A stretch of 22,842 bases of DNA, taken from positions 1 through 22,842 of the forward strand of contig JAHAWW010000116.1 in the NCBI GenBank assembly GCA_018383375.1. Direction: 5' to 3'. The notes under the pieces were generated by a model. That model did no database searches, was not told where the DNA came from, and saw nothing but the letters and a program-made list of their open reading frames with translations. Origin of the DNA: Prevotellamassilia sp. (GTDB taxonomy: Bacteria; Bacteroidota; Bacteroidia; Bacteroidales; Bacteroidaceae). Within the stretch, counting starts at the first letter, position 1, and every line of letters begins with the position of its first letter. Both the position numbers and the translations under genes were made by a program. This document shows, piece after piece, positions 8,252 through 16,785 of the stretch.

Positions 8252-9499
8252 TTATTGCAAGCCGTCGTCTTTCTGGAACTCAGCGGCGTGTTCATCGGTT
8301 TCCACTTCAGCAGGCAGTTCGGCAGCCTTGGGTTTCTTTTCCACCTTTCGGGCATATCGGCTCACGCTGAGTATCATACCAAAATAGGCACAGTTGATAA
8401 GCGTCGACGTACCGCCTCGACTGATGAGCGGCAGAGGCTGTCCGGTGACGGGGGCCAGGCCCACGGCCACAAGCACATTCATCATGGCCTGCATCACGAG
8501 CAAGACGGCCAGGCCCATTGTGAGGAAGGCTGGGAAGTTGCGTTCACACCGACTCGCTATGCGCCCCGCCCTAAAGAGCAGGATGACATAGAGAAAGACC
8601 ACAAAAACGGCGCCGACAATGCCCAGCTCTTCGATGATAATGGCATAGATGAAGTCTGAAAAGGCTTGGGGCAGATGGTCGCGCTCTTCAGAGTTGCCGG
8701 GCATCTTGCCAAAGACGTTGCTCGAGGCAATGGCAATCTTGGCATGACTGGCTTGTGGATTTTCTTGCAAAGCCACCTTCACGTCTACGCTGTCACGGTC
8801 TTCCACATGAGTGCTTAAGCGTTCGGTCCAGGTGTCCATGCGGTGCAACAGTCTGTTGTTGTTGATGACGTCGGCGGGCAAAATCTTAACCAGTAAGACG
8901 GCCATTATCAAAAGTCCCACCAAAACGGCCACCAACTTACCCATTTGCTTCAACGGGACACGTCCGATAAACATCATAACAAACACCGTGCCAAAGAGCA
9001 AGACGGCCGTAGAGAAGTTTTCAGGGAAAATCAATCCACACACAATGCCGCTCAACCACAAGATGCGTTTCATCACATCGTTGGCAGCACCTTTTTCGGT
9101 TTGTCCGAAAGACAACACCAAGGCCACCGTAATCACTAAGATGCCTTTAGCTAACTCAGAGGGCTGAAAACGAATACCAATGTCAATCCAGCGGGCACCG
9201 TCGTTGAGCGTGGCACCCATCAAGAGGGTTAACAACAGGAGCAACACCGAGATGGGATAGCCGATGACCGGGATGAGTTTGAAATAGCGGCAGGGTATGG
9301 CGTGTAACAACCAGACCACGAGGGTGCCCAAAGCCAGAAAACCGGCTTGCTTGAAAAGGGGTTGCATATAACTGCCGCCGCCATAAGAGAGGCTGCTGGC
9401 AGCACTAAACACCTCCACAAGCGATATCATGCAGAGGAAGAAGAATACTATCCAAATGACGGCGTCGCCTTGAAACAAACGTTTGGTATTGATAGACAT
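8252..9499 (-). CDS. ftsW: FtsW, septal peptidoglycan polymerase (SEDS family)
   Basis: A 415-residue polytopic inner membrane protein of the SEDS family, which polymerises glycan strands from lipid II together with the transpeptidase FtsI at the division site. About ten hydrophobic segments are visible. The family motif NDGARWIDIG followed by FQPSELAK is present in the first half, and PLISRGGTSTLINCAYFGM near the C-terminus is typical of FtsW. The C-terminal tail is charged (Lys then Asp/Glu-rich). FtsW and not RodA is supported by its place in the division cluster, 52 bp after murD. In the usual order murG would follow, but here a prolyl isomerase gene does. Confidence 0.96.
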   Translation of the reverse strand: MSINTKRLFQGDAVIWIVFFFLCMISLVEVFSAASSLSYGGGSYMQPLFKQAGFLALGTLVVWLLHAIPCRYFKLIPVIGYPISVLLLLLTLLMGATLNDGARWIDIGIRFQPSELAKGILVITVALVLSFGQTEKGAANDVMKRILWLSGIVCGLIFPENFSTAVLLFGTVFVMMFIGRVPLKQMGKLVAVLVGLLIMAVLLVKILPADVINNNRLLHRMDTWTERLSTHVEDRDSVDVKVALQENPQASHAKIAIASSNVFGKMPGNSEERDHLPQAFSDFIYAIIIEELGIVGAVFVVFLYVILLFRAGRIASRCERNFPAFLTMGLAVLLVMQAMMNVLVAVGLAPVTGQPLPLISRGGTSTLINCAYFGMILSVSRYARKVEKKPKAAELPAEVETDEHAAEFQKDDGLQ

Positions 9500-9551
9500 A
9501 CAGTGTGTTTTGACAAAGTGGTCTGAAATAATATCCGGTGCTGGCGGCTAC

Positions 9552-10883
9552 TCAAAGCATCTCTCTGACGCGGGCCTTAAACTGCTCGCCGCGGTCTTCC
9601 ATATTGTTGAAAAGATCAAACGAGGCGCAACACGGACTGAGCAACACGGTGTCGCCTGCTTGGGCGAGTTGGGCACAGGCTTTCACACAATCGGCCATGC
9701 TGTGGGTATCGGCCACCGGCAGTCCGAGGTCGTCGAAATTGGCGTGAAGTTTGGCGTTGTCAGCACCGAGATAGACGATGGCGCGACATTTCTCTTTGAC
9801 GATGGGACGGATGGCGGCGTAATCGTTTCCCTTGTCGCGACCTCCGATGATGAGCACCACGGGGGTGGTCATGCTTTCCATCGCACAATAGCATGCATCG
9901 ACGTTGGTGGCCTTTGAGTCGTTGACATAGTGCACACCGGCCACGTCACACACGCGCTCCAAACGATGCTCCACGCCGGGGAAGTCTGACAGGCCTTCTC
10001 TCACGGCGTCATCCGAAGCTCCGGCGGCCAGACAGGCCATTGCAGCGGCCAAGGCGTTGCGTAGGTTGTGTTTGCCGGGCAGTGAGAGATTTTTGAGCGG
10101 CATTTCGAAGGCCTTTGGACTGACCACACGGAAGACATCACCGTCGGGATAGGCGGCCATTGCTGTGGCCGGAGCGTCAGAGAAGGCACACACATAGCTC
10201 TCCACGGGATGTTTGGCCAGTTCGTGGCCGATGTATTCGTCTTCGTTCCAATAAATAAAGGTGTCGGCGGCCGTCTGATTTTGCGTGATGCGCATCTTGG
10301 CGTCCACATAGTTTTGCATACAGAAGTCGTAGCGGTCGAGATGGTCGGGGGTGATGTTGAGCAACACGGCGACATTGGCTCTGAAGCGGTACATATTGTC
10401 CAACTGGAACGAAGAGAGTTCAATGACGTAGCAGTCGTGTTGGGCTTCGGCCACTTGCAGGGCAAAACTACGACCGATATTTCCGGCCAAACCTACGTTG
10501 AAACCGGCCTTTTTCAAGATGTGATAAATGAGCGAGGTGGTCGTGGTCTTGCCGTTGCTGCCGGTGATGCAGACCATCTTGGCCTGGGTGTAGCGGGCGG
10601 CAAACTCGATATCGCTGATGATGGGTGTGCCTTGGCTTTTGAGTTTCACCACCATCGGGGCAGTCTCGGGTATGCCGGGGCTTTTGATGACTTCGTCGGC
10701 GTTAAGGATTTTGGCCTCAGTGTGCCGCCCCTCTTCCCAGTCGATATGGTGGGCCTCGAGCGTGGATTTATATCCGGCTTTGATTTGTCCCATGTCCGAG
10801 ACAAAGACGTCGTGACCTTTTTGTTGTGCCAGGATGGCTGCGCCCACGCCGCTCTCGGCAGCGCCCAATATGACTATTCTCAT
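9552..10883 (-). CDS. murD: UDP-N-acetylmuramoyl-L-alanine--D-glutamate ligase
   Basis: A 443-residue cytoplasmic Mur ligase that adds D-glutamate to UDP-MurNAc-L-Ala using ATP. It begins with a nucleotide-binding fold (RIVILGAAESGVGAA). The ATP loop GSNGKTTTT is at residues 108-116, and the central motifs ELSSFQLD and NITPDHLDRY and the C-terminal motifs NDSKATN and SPCCASFDLF are intact. Length is normal for the family. It lies 87 bp after mraY, with a strong hairpin in the gap, and 52 bp before ftsW. Confidence 0.97.
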   Translation of the reverse strand: MRIVILGAAESGVGAAILAQQKGHDVFVSDMGQIKAGYKSTLEAHHIDWEEGRHTEAKILNADEVIKSPGIPETAPMVVKLKSQGTPIISDIEFAARYTQAKMVCITGSNGKTTTTSLIYHILKKAGFNVGLAGNIGRSFALQVAEAQHDCYVIELSSFQLDNMYRFRANVAVLLNITPDHLDRYDFCMQNYVDAKMRITQNQTAADTFIYWNEDEYIGHELAKHPVESYVCAFSDAPATAMAAYPDGDVFRVVSPKAFEMPLKNLSLPGKHNLRNALAAAMACLAAGASDDAVREGLSDFPGVEHRLERVCDVAGVHYVNDSKATNVDACYCAMESMTTPVVLIIGGRDKGNDYAAIRPIVKEKCRAIVYLGADNAKLHANFDDLGLPVADTHSMADCVKACAQLAQAGDTVLLSPCCASFDLFNNMEDRGEQFKARVREML

Positions 10884-10908
10884 AATGTCGGTGTTTTGAT
10901 ATATCCGC

Positions 10909-10942
10909 CGTCCCGCTCGCCCTGTTTCAGGGAAGCGGGACG
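10909..10942 (-). other. Strong hairpin in the mraY-murD gap
   Basis: Arms CGTCCCGCT and AGCGGGACG form a 9-bp GC-rich stem. After a small internal loop it continues as CCCTG/CAGGG around a TTT loop. It lies within the 87-bp gap inside an otherwise continuous operon and is not followed by a T-run. It might protect mRNA from decay, cause partial termination or be a mobile palindrome. The structure is visible; the role is not. Confidence 0.55.
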
Positions 10943-10970
10943 AAGGCTGAGATGATATTGCGTTTGTTCG

Positions 10971-12242
10971 TTATCTGATTTTGAGTGTAATGATGGTGGC
11001 GGCGGCCAGCAAGATGGTGACAATCCAGAAGCGCACCGTGATTTTCGACTCATGCCATGCGCCGTGTGGCCAGTTGCCGAGCACATATTTGCATTCGGGG
11101 TCCATTTGATTGCGCAACACGCGGAAATTGTCGTGAATGGGTGTGCGCTTGAATATGCGTTGCTTGATGCCCTTGCGCTTGCCCAGTTTGAAATACTCCA
11201 CTTGCAAGATGACGCTCAGACTCTCCAACAAGAAGACGCCACAAAGTATGGGGATGAGCAGTTCTTTGTGAATGATGATGGCCAAGACGGCAATCACACC
11301 GCCAATGGTTAGTGAGCCGGTGTCACCCATGAAGATTTGTGCCGGATAAGCGTTATACCACAAGAAGCCAATCAGCGCGCCCACCATCGCACAGATGTAG
11401 ATGACCAACTCTTGCGAACCTGGGATATACATGATGTTGAGATAGCCGGCAAAGTCGATATGACTCGACACATAGGCTAATATGCCCAAGGCTATGCAGA
11501 TGATGGCAGAGTTGCCGGCCGCCATACCGTCCATACCGTCGTTGAGATTGGCGCCGTTGCTCACGGCCGTAATCACAAAGATGGTGACGAGCACAAACAA
11601 TATCCAGCCGGCCTGGGTCTTGTATTTGCCGCAAAACGACATAATCTCGGTGTAGTCGAGATTGTTGTTTTTGACAAAGGGTATGGTGGTCTTGGTCGAT
11701 TTCACTTCTTCGCTTTTGTGCACCACCTCTGTGCGTGTGCCTTCACGCTGCACCTCGATGTTTTCGCGTATGACGGCGTCGGGACTGGTGTAGAGCACGA
11801 GCCCAACAATCAAGCCAAGCATCACTTGGCCCAAAATTTTGAACTTGCCCGAGAGACCGTCTTTGTTTTTCTTGAAAATCTTGATGTAGTCGTCGATAAA
11901 GCCAATGACGCCAAGCCACAGGGTGGTGACAATCATCAATATCATATAAATGTTGCGCAGACGGCCCAACAGCAGGCAAGGCACAAGCACCGACACAATA
12001 ATGATGATGCCACCCATTGAGGGCACGTTCAACTTTTGCACGCCAAAGGGGTCGATACTGGCATCGCGCTGGGTTTCGCTGATGTGGTGACGTTTCATCC
12101 ACTTGATGAAAAACTCACCAAACCAAGCCGAGATAACCAAGGCTAACATCAGGGCCAACAGGGCGCGGAATGAGACGTATGACCAGAGGTTGGAACCCGG
12201 TACGCCGAATTGTTCAAGAAATCTAAACAGGTAATACAACAT
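10971..12242 (-). CDS. mraY: Phospho-N-acetylmuramoyl-pentapeptide transferase
   Basis: A 423-residue polytopic membrane enzyme that moves phospho-MurNAc-pentapeptide from UDP to undecaprenyl phosphate, making lipid I. The catalytic aspartates are visible: Asp117-Asp118 in FIDDYIK, and Asp in NDGMDG (234-239), with FMGDTGS (304-310) after it. It is longer than the E. coli enzyme (about 360) because of an extra hydrophilic stretch at about 153-208, rich in Glu, Lys and Thr, between transmembrane helices. Extended MraY proteins are normal in Bacteroidota. The usual His-His-His motif reads His-Asp-Asn (370-372, in PIHDNF), keeping only the first histidine. It lies 53 bp after murE. Confidence 0.96.
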   Translation of the reverse strand: MLYYLFRFLEQFGVPGSNLWSYVSFRALLALMLALVISAWFGEFFIKWMKRHHISETQRDASIDPFGVQKLNVPSMGGIIIIVSVLVPCLLLGRLRNIYMILMIVTTLWLGVIGFIDDYIKIFKKNKDGLSGKFKILGQVMLGLIVGLVLYTSPDAVIRENIEVQREGTRTEVVHKSEEVKSTKTTIPFVKNNNLDYTEIMSFCGKYKTQAGWILFVLVTIFVITAVSNGANLNDGMDGMAAGNSAIICIALGILAYVSSHIDFAGYLNIMYIPGSQELVIYICAMVGALIGFLWYNAYPAQIFMGDTGSLTIGGVIAVLAIIIHKELLIPILCGVFLLESLSVILQVEYFKLGKRKGIKQRIFKRTPIHDNFRVLRNQMDPECKYVLGNWPHGAWHESKITVRFWIVTILLAAATIITLKIR

Positions 12243-12295
12243 GTCTATAGGCAGTTATCGTTGACAAGATGGTGGAGATGGTGGGCAATGAAGGC

Positions 12296-13753
12296 TCAAG
12301 CGAGGCCAAAAGCGGCACGCACTTCTTCGTGGTCGTCAAAATGATGTTTCACGCCTTTTATCTCCTGATAGGGTTCGTGCCCCTTGCCGGCCACGAGAAT
12401 GACGTCGCCTTCACGGGCCATCATTGCTGCCGCCCGAATGGCTTCGCGACGGTCGGCTATGCTGATGGTCTTGGCCATTTGGTCGGCATCAAGGCCGGCG
12501 AGCATATCGTTAATGATGTCTTGAGGCTCTTCAAAGCGGGGATTATCGCTGGTGATAATGACACGGTCACTGCGGTTGGCGGCTTCTTGTGCCATGAGGG
12601 GGCGCTTGCCTTTGTCGCGGTTTCCACCGGCTCCACACACAGTGATGACCTGACCTTTGCCTTTGACAATTTCGCCAATGGCGGTCAACACATTGGCCAG
12701 GGCGTCGGGGGTGTGGGCATAGTCAATGACGGCGCTGAAGCCCTTGGGCGAACGGATGGCTTCGAAGCGCCCGTTGACGGGATTGAGGGTCGACAACACC
12801 CGGAGCACCTCTTCGCGACTTTGTCCCAGCATCACAGCGGCACCATAGACGGCCAGGAGATTCGACACATTAAAACGACCCACAAAGCGCACACTCACCT
12901 CGCTACCATCCATATCGAGCAGCATGCCTTCGATGCTTTCTTCGAGAATGCGGCCCTTGTAGTCGGCGGCCGTTCGGGTGGAATAGGTCTTGACGGTGGC
13001 CTTGGTGTTTTGCGTCATGACAAGGCCGTTTTTGTCGTCGGCATTGGTGATTGCAAAAGTTCCTGCGGGCAGGTTGTCAAAAAAGGCCTTCTTTGCGTCG
13101 CGATAGTTCTCGAAGGTCTTGTGATAATCCAAGTGGTCACGCGTGAGGTTGGTGAAGATGCCACCGGCAAAGGCCAAACCGCCAATGCGTTTTTGGTGAA
13201 TGGCGTGCGAGCTGCATTCCATGAAGGCATAGTCGCAACCGGCCTCTACCATTCGGGCCAAGAGGGCGTTGAGGGTGATGGGGTCGGGCGTGGTGTGCTC
13301 TGTGGGCACCGCCTCACCATCGATATAGTTGCAGACGGTCGAGCAGAGACCACACTTGAAGCCCATCTTGCGGAACATATTATAAAGGAGCGTGGCAATG
13401 GTGGTCTTGCCGTTGGTGCCGGTCACGCCGACCAGCTTCAAGTGGCTGGTGGGGTCGCCATAAAACTGAGTGGCCACCTTGCCTACGGCGTCTTCGGTGT
13501 CGGCCACACGCACAAAAGTCACGCCTTCCGGACGTTCGGCGGGTATGGGGTTGCTCATCACTACAGCGACGGCCCCATTGTCCAGGGCTTTGCCAATGAA
13601 GGCGTGGCCATCGGCCTGAGTGCCTTTCACGGCGATGAAAAGGTTGCCGGATTTGACCAAGCGTGAGTCCATATTCACTCCCGATATCTCGAGAGCCGAG
13701 TCACCGCACACCTCAAGGGGTGTGACTTTCTTCAATACTTCTGAAAGTTGCAT
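12296..13753 (-). CDS. murE: UDP-MurNAc-tripeptide synthetase (meso-DAP type)
   Basis: A 485-residue cytoplasmic Mur ligase that adds the third residue of the stem peptide. The ATP loop GVTGTNGKTT is at 109-118, and the motifs ECSSHAIHQKR, TNLTRDHLDYH and IDYAHTPD follow in order. The DNPR motif (403-406) is the signature of enzymes that add meso-diaminopimelate, so the peptidoglycan is predicted to be of the meso-DAP type. The frame is open 14 codons further upstream (to 13795), but the start at 13753 (MQLSEVLKKV) is where family members begin. It lies 80 bp after ftsI. Confidence 0.96.
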   Translation of the reverse strand: MQLSEVLKKVTPLEVCGDSALEISGVNMDSRLVKSGNLFIAVKGTQADGHAFIGKALDNGAVAVVMSNPIPAERPEGVTFVRVADTEDAVGKVATQFYGDPTSHLKLVGVTGTNGKTTIATLLYNMFRKMGFKCGLCSTVCNYIDGEAVPTEHTTPDPITLNALLARMVEAGCDYAFMECSSHAIHQKRIGGLAFAGGIFTNLTRDHLDYHKTFENYRDAKKAFFDNLPAGTFAITNADDKNGLVMTQNTKATVKTYSTRTAADYKGRILEESIEGMLLDMDGSEVSVRFVGRFNVSNLLAVYGAAVMLGQSREEVLRVLSTLNPVNGRFEAIRSPKGFSAVIDYAHTPDALANVLTAIGEIVKGKGQVITVCGAGGNRDKGKRPLMAQEAANRSDRVIITSDNPRFEEPQDIINDMLAGLDADQMAKTISIADRREAIRAAAMMAREGDVILVAGKGHEPYQEIKGVKHHFDDHEEVRAAFGLA

Positions 13754-13833
13754 GACGTAGTGGGTTAATGGGTCTGAGATGGCCGGCACTTGCACGAGTA
13801 GGACATGGTGTGCGACCTCAGAGGCTCGTTGGT

Positions 13834-16164
13834 TTATGCTTGTTGTTTGGAGGTTTTTTTCTTGTTGGTGGTGGCCTGTGCCTTGGCGGTGGTTGAAGCT
13901 TCGGTCTTTTTGTCTTTCTTTGGTGTGGGGGCCGGGGTCTGACTCACGGTGTCAGTCTTCTGAGGCTTGGGCTGAGCGGCCGGTTGGGCTGCTGTGTGGG
14001 TGGTCTTGGTGTTGGAAGGGTGGCCGAGTGTGAGTTCCACCACTTGTCCTTTCTTGACCGGCGTACCGACAGCCACCGACTGATGGGTGACGCGGCCTAC
14101 GCCCTTGACGCGCACTCTGAGTCCCTGACTTTCGAGGCAGTTCACGGCGTCGCGCAAACCAAAACCGGCCACGTTGGGCATCTTTTGTTTCTGGCTCGTC
14201 CAAGGGCTGACAGCGGCGTGGTTTTGACGCACGTCCAACTGTCCCCAAGGCACATTGCCGACGCCAGTGGGCTGAACGCCCAGCTGGGGTAGCAACGACT
14301 TGTAGACTTGCAAATTGCCCGCACAGGCAATGGTTTTGCCATAGCTCGTGGTGTCGCGAGCGGCGGTGTAGTCATCGAGATGATTGCGTGCCATAATCGC
14401 CTCAGAGACACGCTTGAACACCGGTGCACACATCACACCGCCATAGGCGGGAGCGGCTTTGCGGATGTTGACGATACAGGTGTATTTCGGATTTTCGGCC
14501 GGGAAATACCCCACGAAAGAGATAAAATATTCTTGTGTAAAGCCCTTACCGCTATAGACTTGTGCCGTTCCGGTCTTACCTGCACAGGTGAAGTCTTTAG
14601 ACAAGGCCCGTGTGCCGCCACCTCGGGTGGTGACATATTCCAAGCATTTTTTCACGCTGTCCACGGCGGCCGGTTTGGCCATGTGTTCACGCAACACGGT
14701 CACGGGATATTCTTTCACCACCTTCCCGTCTTTGAGCAGGGCCTTGACCAGACGAGGCCGGAGAAGCTTGCCGTTGTTGGCCAGACCGTTATAGAAGTTG
14801 ATGGTGTTGATGGGGGCTATCTGTGTTTCATATCCGATGCTCATCCAGGGCAATGTGGTGGCCGACCAATAGGTGCCTTGTCCCGGATAGCGGATACGCG
14901 GTTTTTTGTAGCCTTCAAGGGGTATCTTGAGGTCTTCGGCCGAACCAATGCGGTGGAGACCGTCAACGAAGGCCTTCGGGTTGTTGTGGTAGAACTTGTC
15001 TATCAGCACACTCACGCCCACATTCGACGAGAAGCCAATAATCTGCTGGGTGGTCAACACGCCATAGCCGCCCGAATAATAGTTGTGGTCTTTCATGGCG
15101 CTATTGCCGAATTTGTGGATGCCGCCATGCACGTCGACCTTTTCATTTCCGGTGAGATAGCCGTCGTCGAAAGCCACGAGGAATGATTGGGGTTTGAACA
15201 CCGAACCGGGTTCATAGAGGTCGGTCACGGCCGAAGCCCAGTCTTCATGGTAGGTGCCGTCTGAGCGGCGTTGCATACTGCTCATGGCCTTGATGTCGCC
15301 GGTGGCCACTTCCATCACGATACACACGCCAAGCACGGCCTGCAGTTCGGTGAGCTGTTCCTTGAGGGCTTGCTCGCAAATTTCTTGCATACCGATGTCT
15401 ATGGTGGTCATCACGTCATAGCCGTCTTCGGCCTCTTTGTCCACCACCTTCACTTTTTTGTCCATCACCTTCTCGTAGTGGAAGGTGCCGGGCTTGCCGG
15501 CCAAAACGGAGTCAAAGGTGAGTTCCAGGCCATAGCGTGCACTGTCGTTGAAATAGCCGATTGTGCGTGAGGCCAAATCGCCATAGAGCCGCTTGCGCAG
15601 GTTCACCTCTACGGCGTTGAGCGTCGACTTGAGGTTGAACAAAGGCAGTTTGTTGACTTTGGCATAATCTACATAAGAGATCTGCCGGTTTTCGTTTTTC
15701 TTCAACTTCAGCGAGGTGACGGCTTGCACATAGACAGGCCAACAACGACTCTTGGCCTCGCGGCCCTTGAGCAGGTGTTCCTTGAGCTTGGCGGGGTCTA
15801 TGTCGGGGAAATGCTGGTGCATCCCGAGGCATAAGGTGTCGATAAATTGCTTCAACAAGGAGTCACGGCGCAATTGGTCTTTTTGACGACGCAGGGTGTC
15901 TTTCTCGCTCGACATAAAGTCGATGTAGAGTTTATATTGCGGCAACGAGGCGGCCATCACCCGTCCGTCGCAAGAGAGGATGTTGCCGCGTTTGGCCGGC
16001 AATTTTCGGCCTTGCTTCACCAGCGAACCCTTCATCTCCATATAATACTCGCGGTCTATCGTCATCGTATAGATGGCCTTGGCCACCGCACACACTCCTG
16101 CCATAGTCAACAAAAACGTTACCAAGAAGTAACGCGGCATCGTCTTTTTTCTCTGAAAATTCAT
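13834..16164 (-). CDS. ftsI: FtsI, division-specific class B penicillin-binding protein with PASTA domain
   Basis: A 776-residue septal transpeptidase that cross-links peptidoglycan at the division site. It has a short cytoplasmic start and one transmembrane helix (about 11-31). The N-terminal pedestal domain follows, then the transpeptidase domain with Ser321-x-x-Lys324 (PGSVFKP), Ser379-Ser-Asn381 (SxN) and Lys530-Thr-Gly532. A single PASTA domain lies at about 660-715. It is followed by a 60-residue tail (716-776) rich in Lys, Thr, Ala, Gln and Pro that looks disordered. PASTA-bearing FtsI is common in Bacteroidota. The gene sits 57 bp after the ftsL-like gene. A later start at Met9 is possible, but Met1 gives the expected basic N-terminus. 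Confidence 0.97.
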   Translation of the reverse strand: MNFQRKKTMPRYFLVTFLLTMAGVCAVAKAIYTMTIDREYYMEMKGSLVKQGRKLPAKRGNILSCDGRVMAASLPQYKLYIDFMSSEKDTLRRQKDQLRRDSLLKQFIDTLCLGMHQHFPDIDPAKLKEHLLKGREAKSRCWPVYVQAVTSLKLKKNENRQISYVDYAKVNKLPLFNLKSTLNAVEVNLRKRLYGDLASRTIGYFNDSARYGLELTFDSVLAGKPGTFHYEKVMDKKVKVVDKEAEDGYDVMTTIDIGMQEICEQALKEQLTELQAVLGVCIVMEVATGDIKAMSSMQRRSDGTYHEDWASAVTDLYEPGSVFKPQSFLVAFDDGYLTGNEKVDVHGGIHKFGNSAMKDHNYYSGGYGVLTTQQIIGFSSNVGVSVLIDKFYHNNPKAFVDGLHRIGSAEDLKIPLEGYKKPRIRYPGQGTYWSATTLPWMSIGYETQIAPINTINFYNGLANNGKLLRPRLVKALLKDGKVVKEYPVTVLREHMAKPAAVDSVKKCLEYVTTRGGGTRALSKDFTCAGKTGTAQVYSGKGFTQEYFISFVGYFPAENPKYTCIVNIRKAAPAYGGVMCAPVFKRVSEAIMARNHLDDYTAARDTTSYGKTIACAGNLQVYKSLLPQLGVQPTGVGNVPWGQLDVRQNHAAVSPWTSQKQKMPNVAGFGLRDAVNCLESQGLRVRVKGVGRVTHQSVAVGTPVKKGQVVELTLGHPSNTKTTHTAAQPAAQPKPQKTDTVSQTPAPTPKKDKKTEASTTAKAQATTNKKKTSKQQA

Positions 16165-16221
16165 CGTAATAGTGGATTATTGGGTTAAAATCATTTCTGA
16201 GCGTGTAGCGACCGGAGTGGT

Positions 16222-16785
16222 TCAATCCATTTGGATAAAATATGAGGCCTGGGTCGAGGTTTTGAGGGTAGAGTCGGTCAGGTTCTCTTCGATGTGGCTT
16301 CTCATGGAATATTCGGTGAGTTCGCCTGCAATGGTCAGTGCCTTGAATTTGCGGTCGTTGAGTTCGCGTGCCAACTGGTCGCGACGTATCTCTTCGCGCT
16401 GGTAGGCGTAGCGGTTGCTCACATAGATGATGGCCAGCACACAGAGCAACACAATCAGTCCGAGTTGACGTTTGAAACGTTTACGCGTGAAGAAGTCGCC
16501 GCCCAATATGGTTTTGATAGAGATATCGCCGGTAGTTTCGCCTTCATCGTCGATGTCGGTGAGCTTCTTAAAAATCTTCTTGGCCTGCTCTTCGTGTTGT
16601 TTTATGGCGGTTTCATCGTTGATTTTCGCCTTTTTCTTCGGCTTGGCTTCAGGCTGTGGCTCGTCCGTGGGGGCGTTGGTTTCGTCCTTGGTCGAGGCCG
16701 GCTCTTCGGTCAGGGTGTCGTCGGCCGGCACCACGATTTCAAGTTCCGGTTCTGTGTGGTTTTTGTTTTTATCGTCTGTGTTCAT
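16222..16785 (-). CDS. ftsL: FtsL-like division protein
   Basis: A 187-residue bitopic membrane protein. Residues 1-60 are acidic, Pro- and Thr-rich and probably disordered, followed by a charged stretch, a transmembrane helix at about 107-123 and a short periplasmic part (about 124-187) rich in Arg and Glu that could form a coiled coil. This layout and its place between rsmH and ftsI match the Bacteroidota FtsL-like family. FtsL is known to form a complex with FtsQ/DivIB and FtsB/DivIC and to activate FtsW-FtsI. The start codon overlaps the rsmH stop as ATGA (16782-16785), so translation is probably coupled. Assignment rests on topology and position more than on residues. Confidence 0.85.
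   Translation of the reverse strand: MNTDDKNKNHTEPELEIVVPADDTLTEEPASTKDETNAPTDEPQPEAKPKKKAKINDETAIKQHEEQAKKIFKKLTDIDDEGETTGDISIKTILGGDFFTRKRFKRQLGLIVLLCVLAIIYVSNRYAYQREEIRRDQLARELNDRKFKALTIAGELTEYSMRSHIEENLTDSTLKTSTQASYFIQMD

Noticed and set aside
12269..13666. Long plus-strand open frame of 465 codons opposite murE
   Set aside because: It lies antisense to the well-supported murE gene and has no recognisable domain. The GC-rich codon use of murE keeps the opposite frame open.
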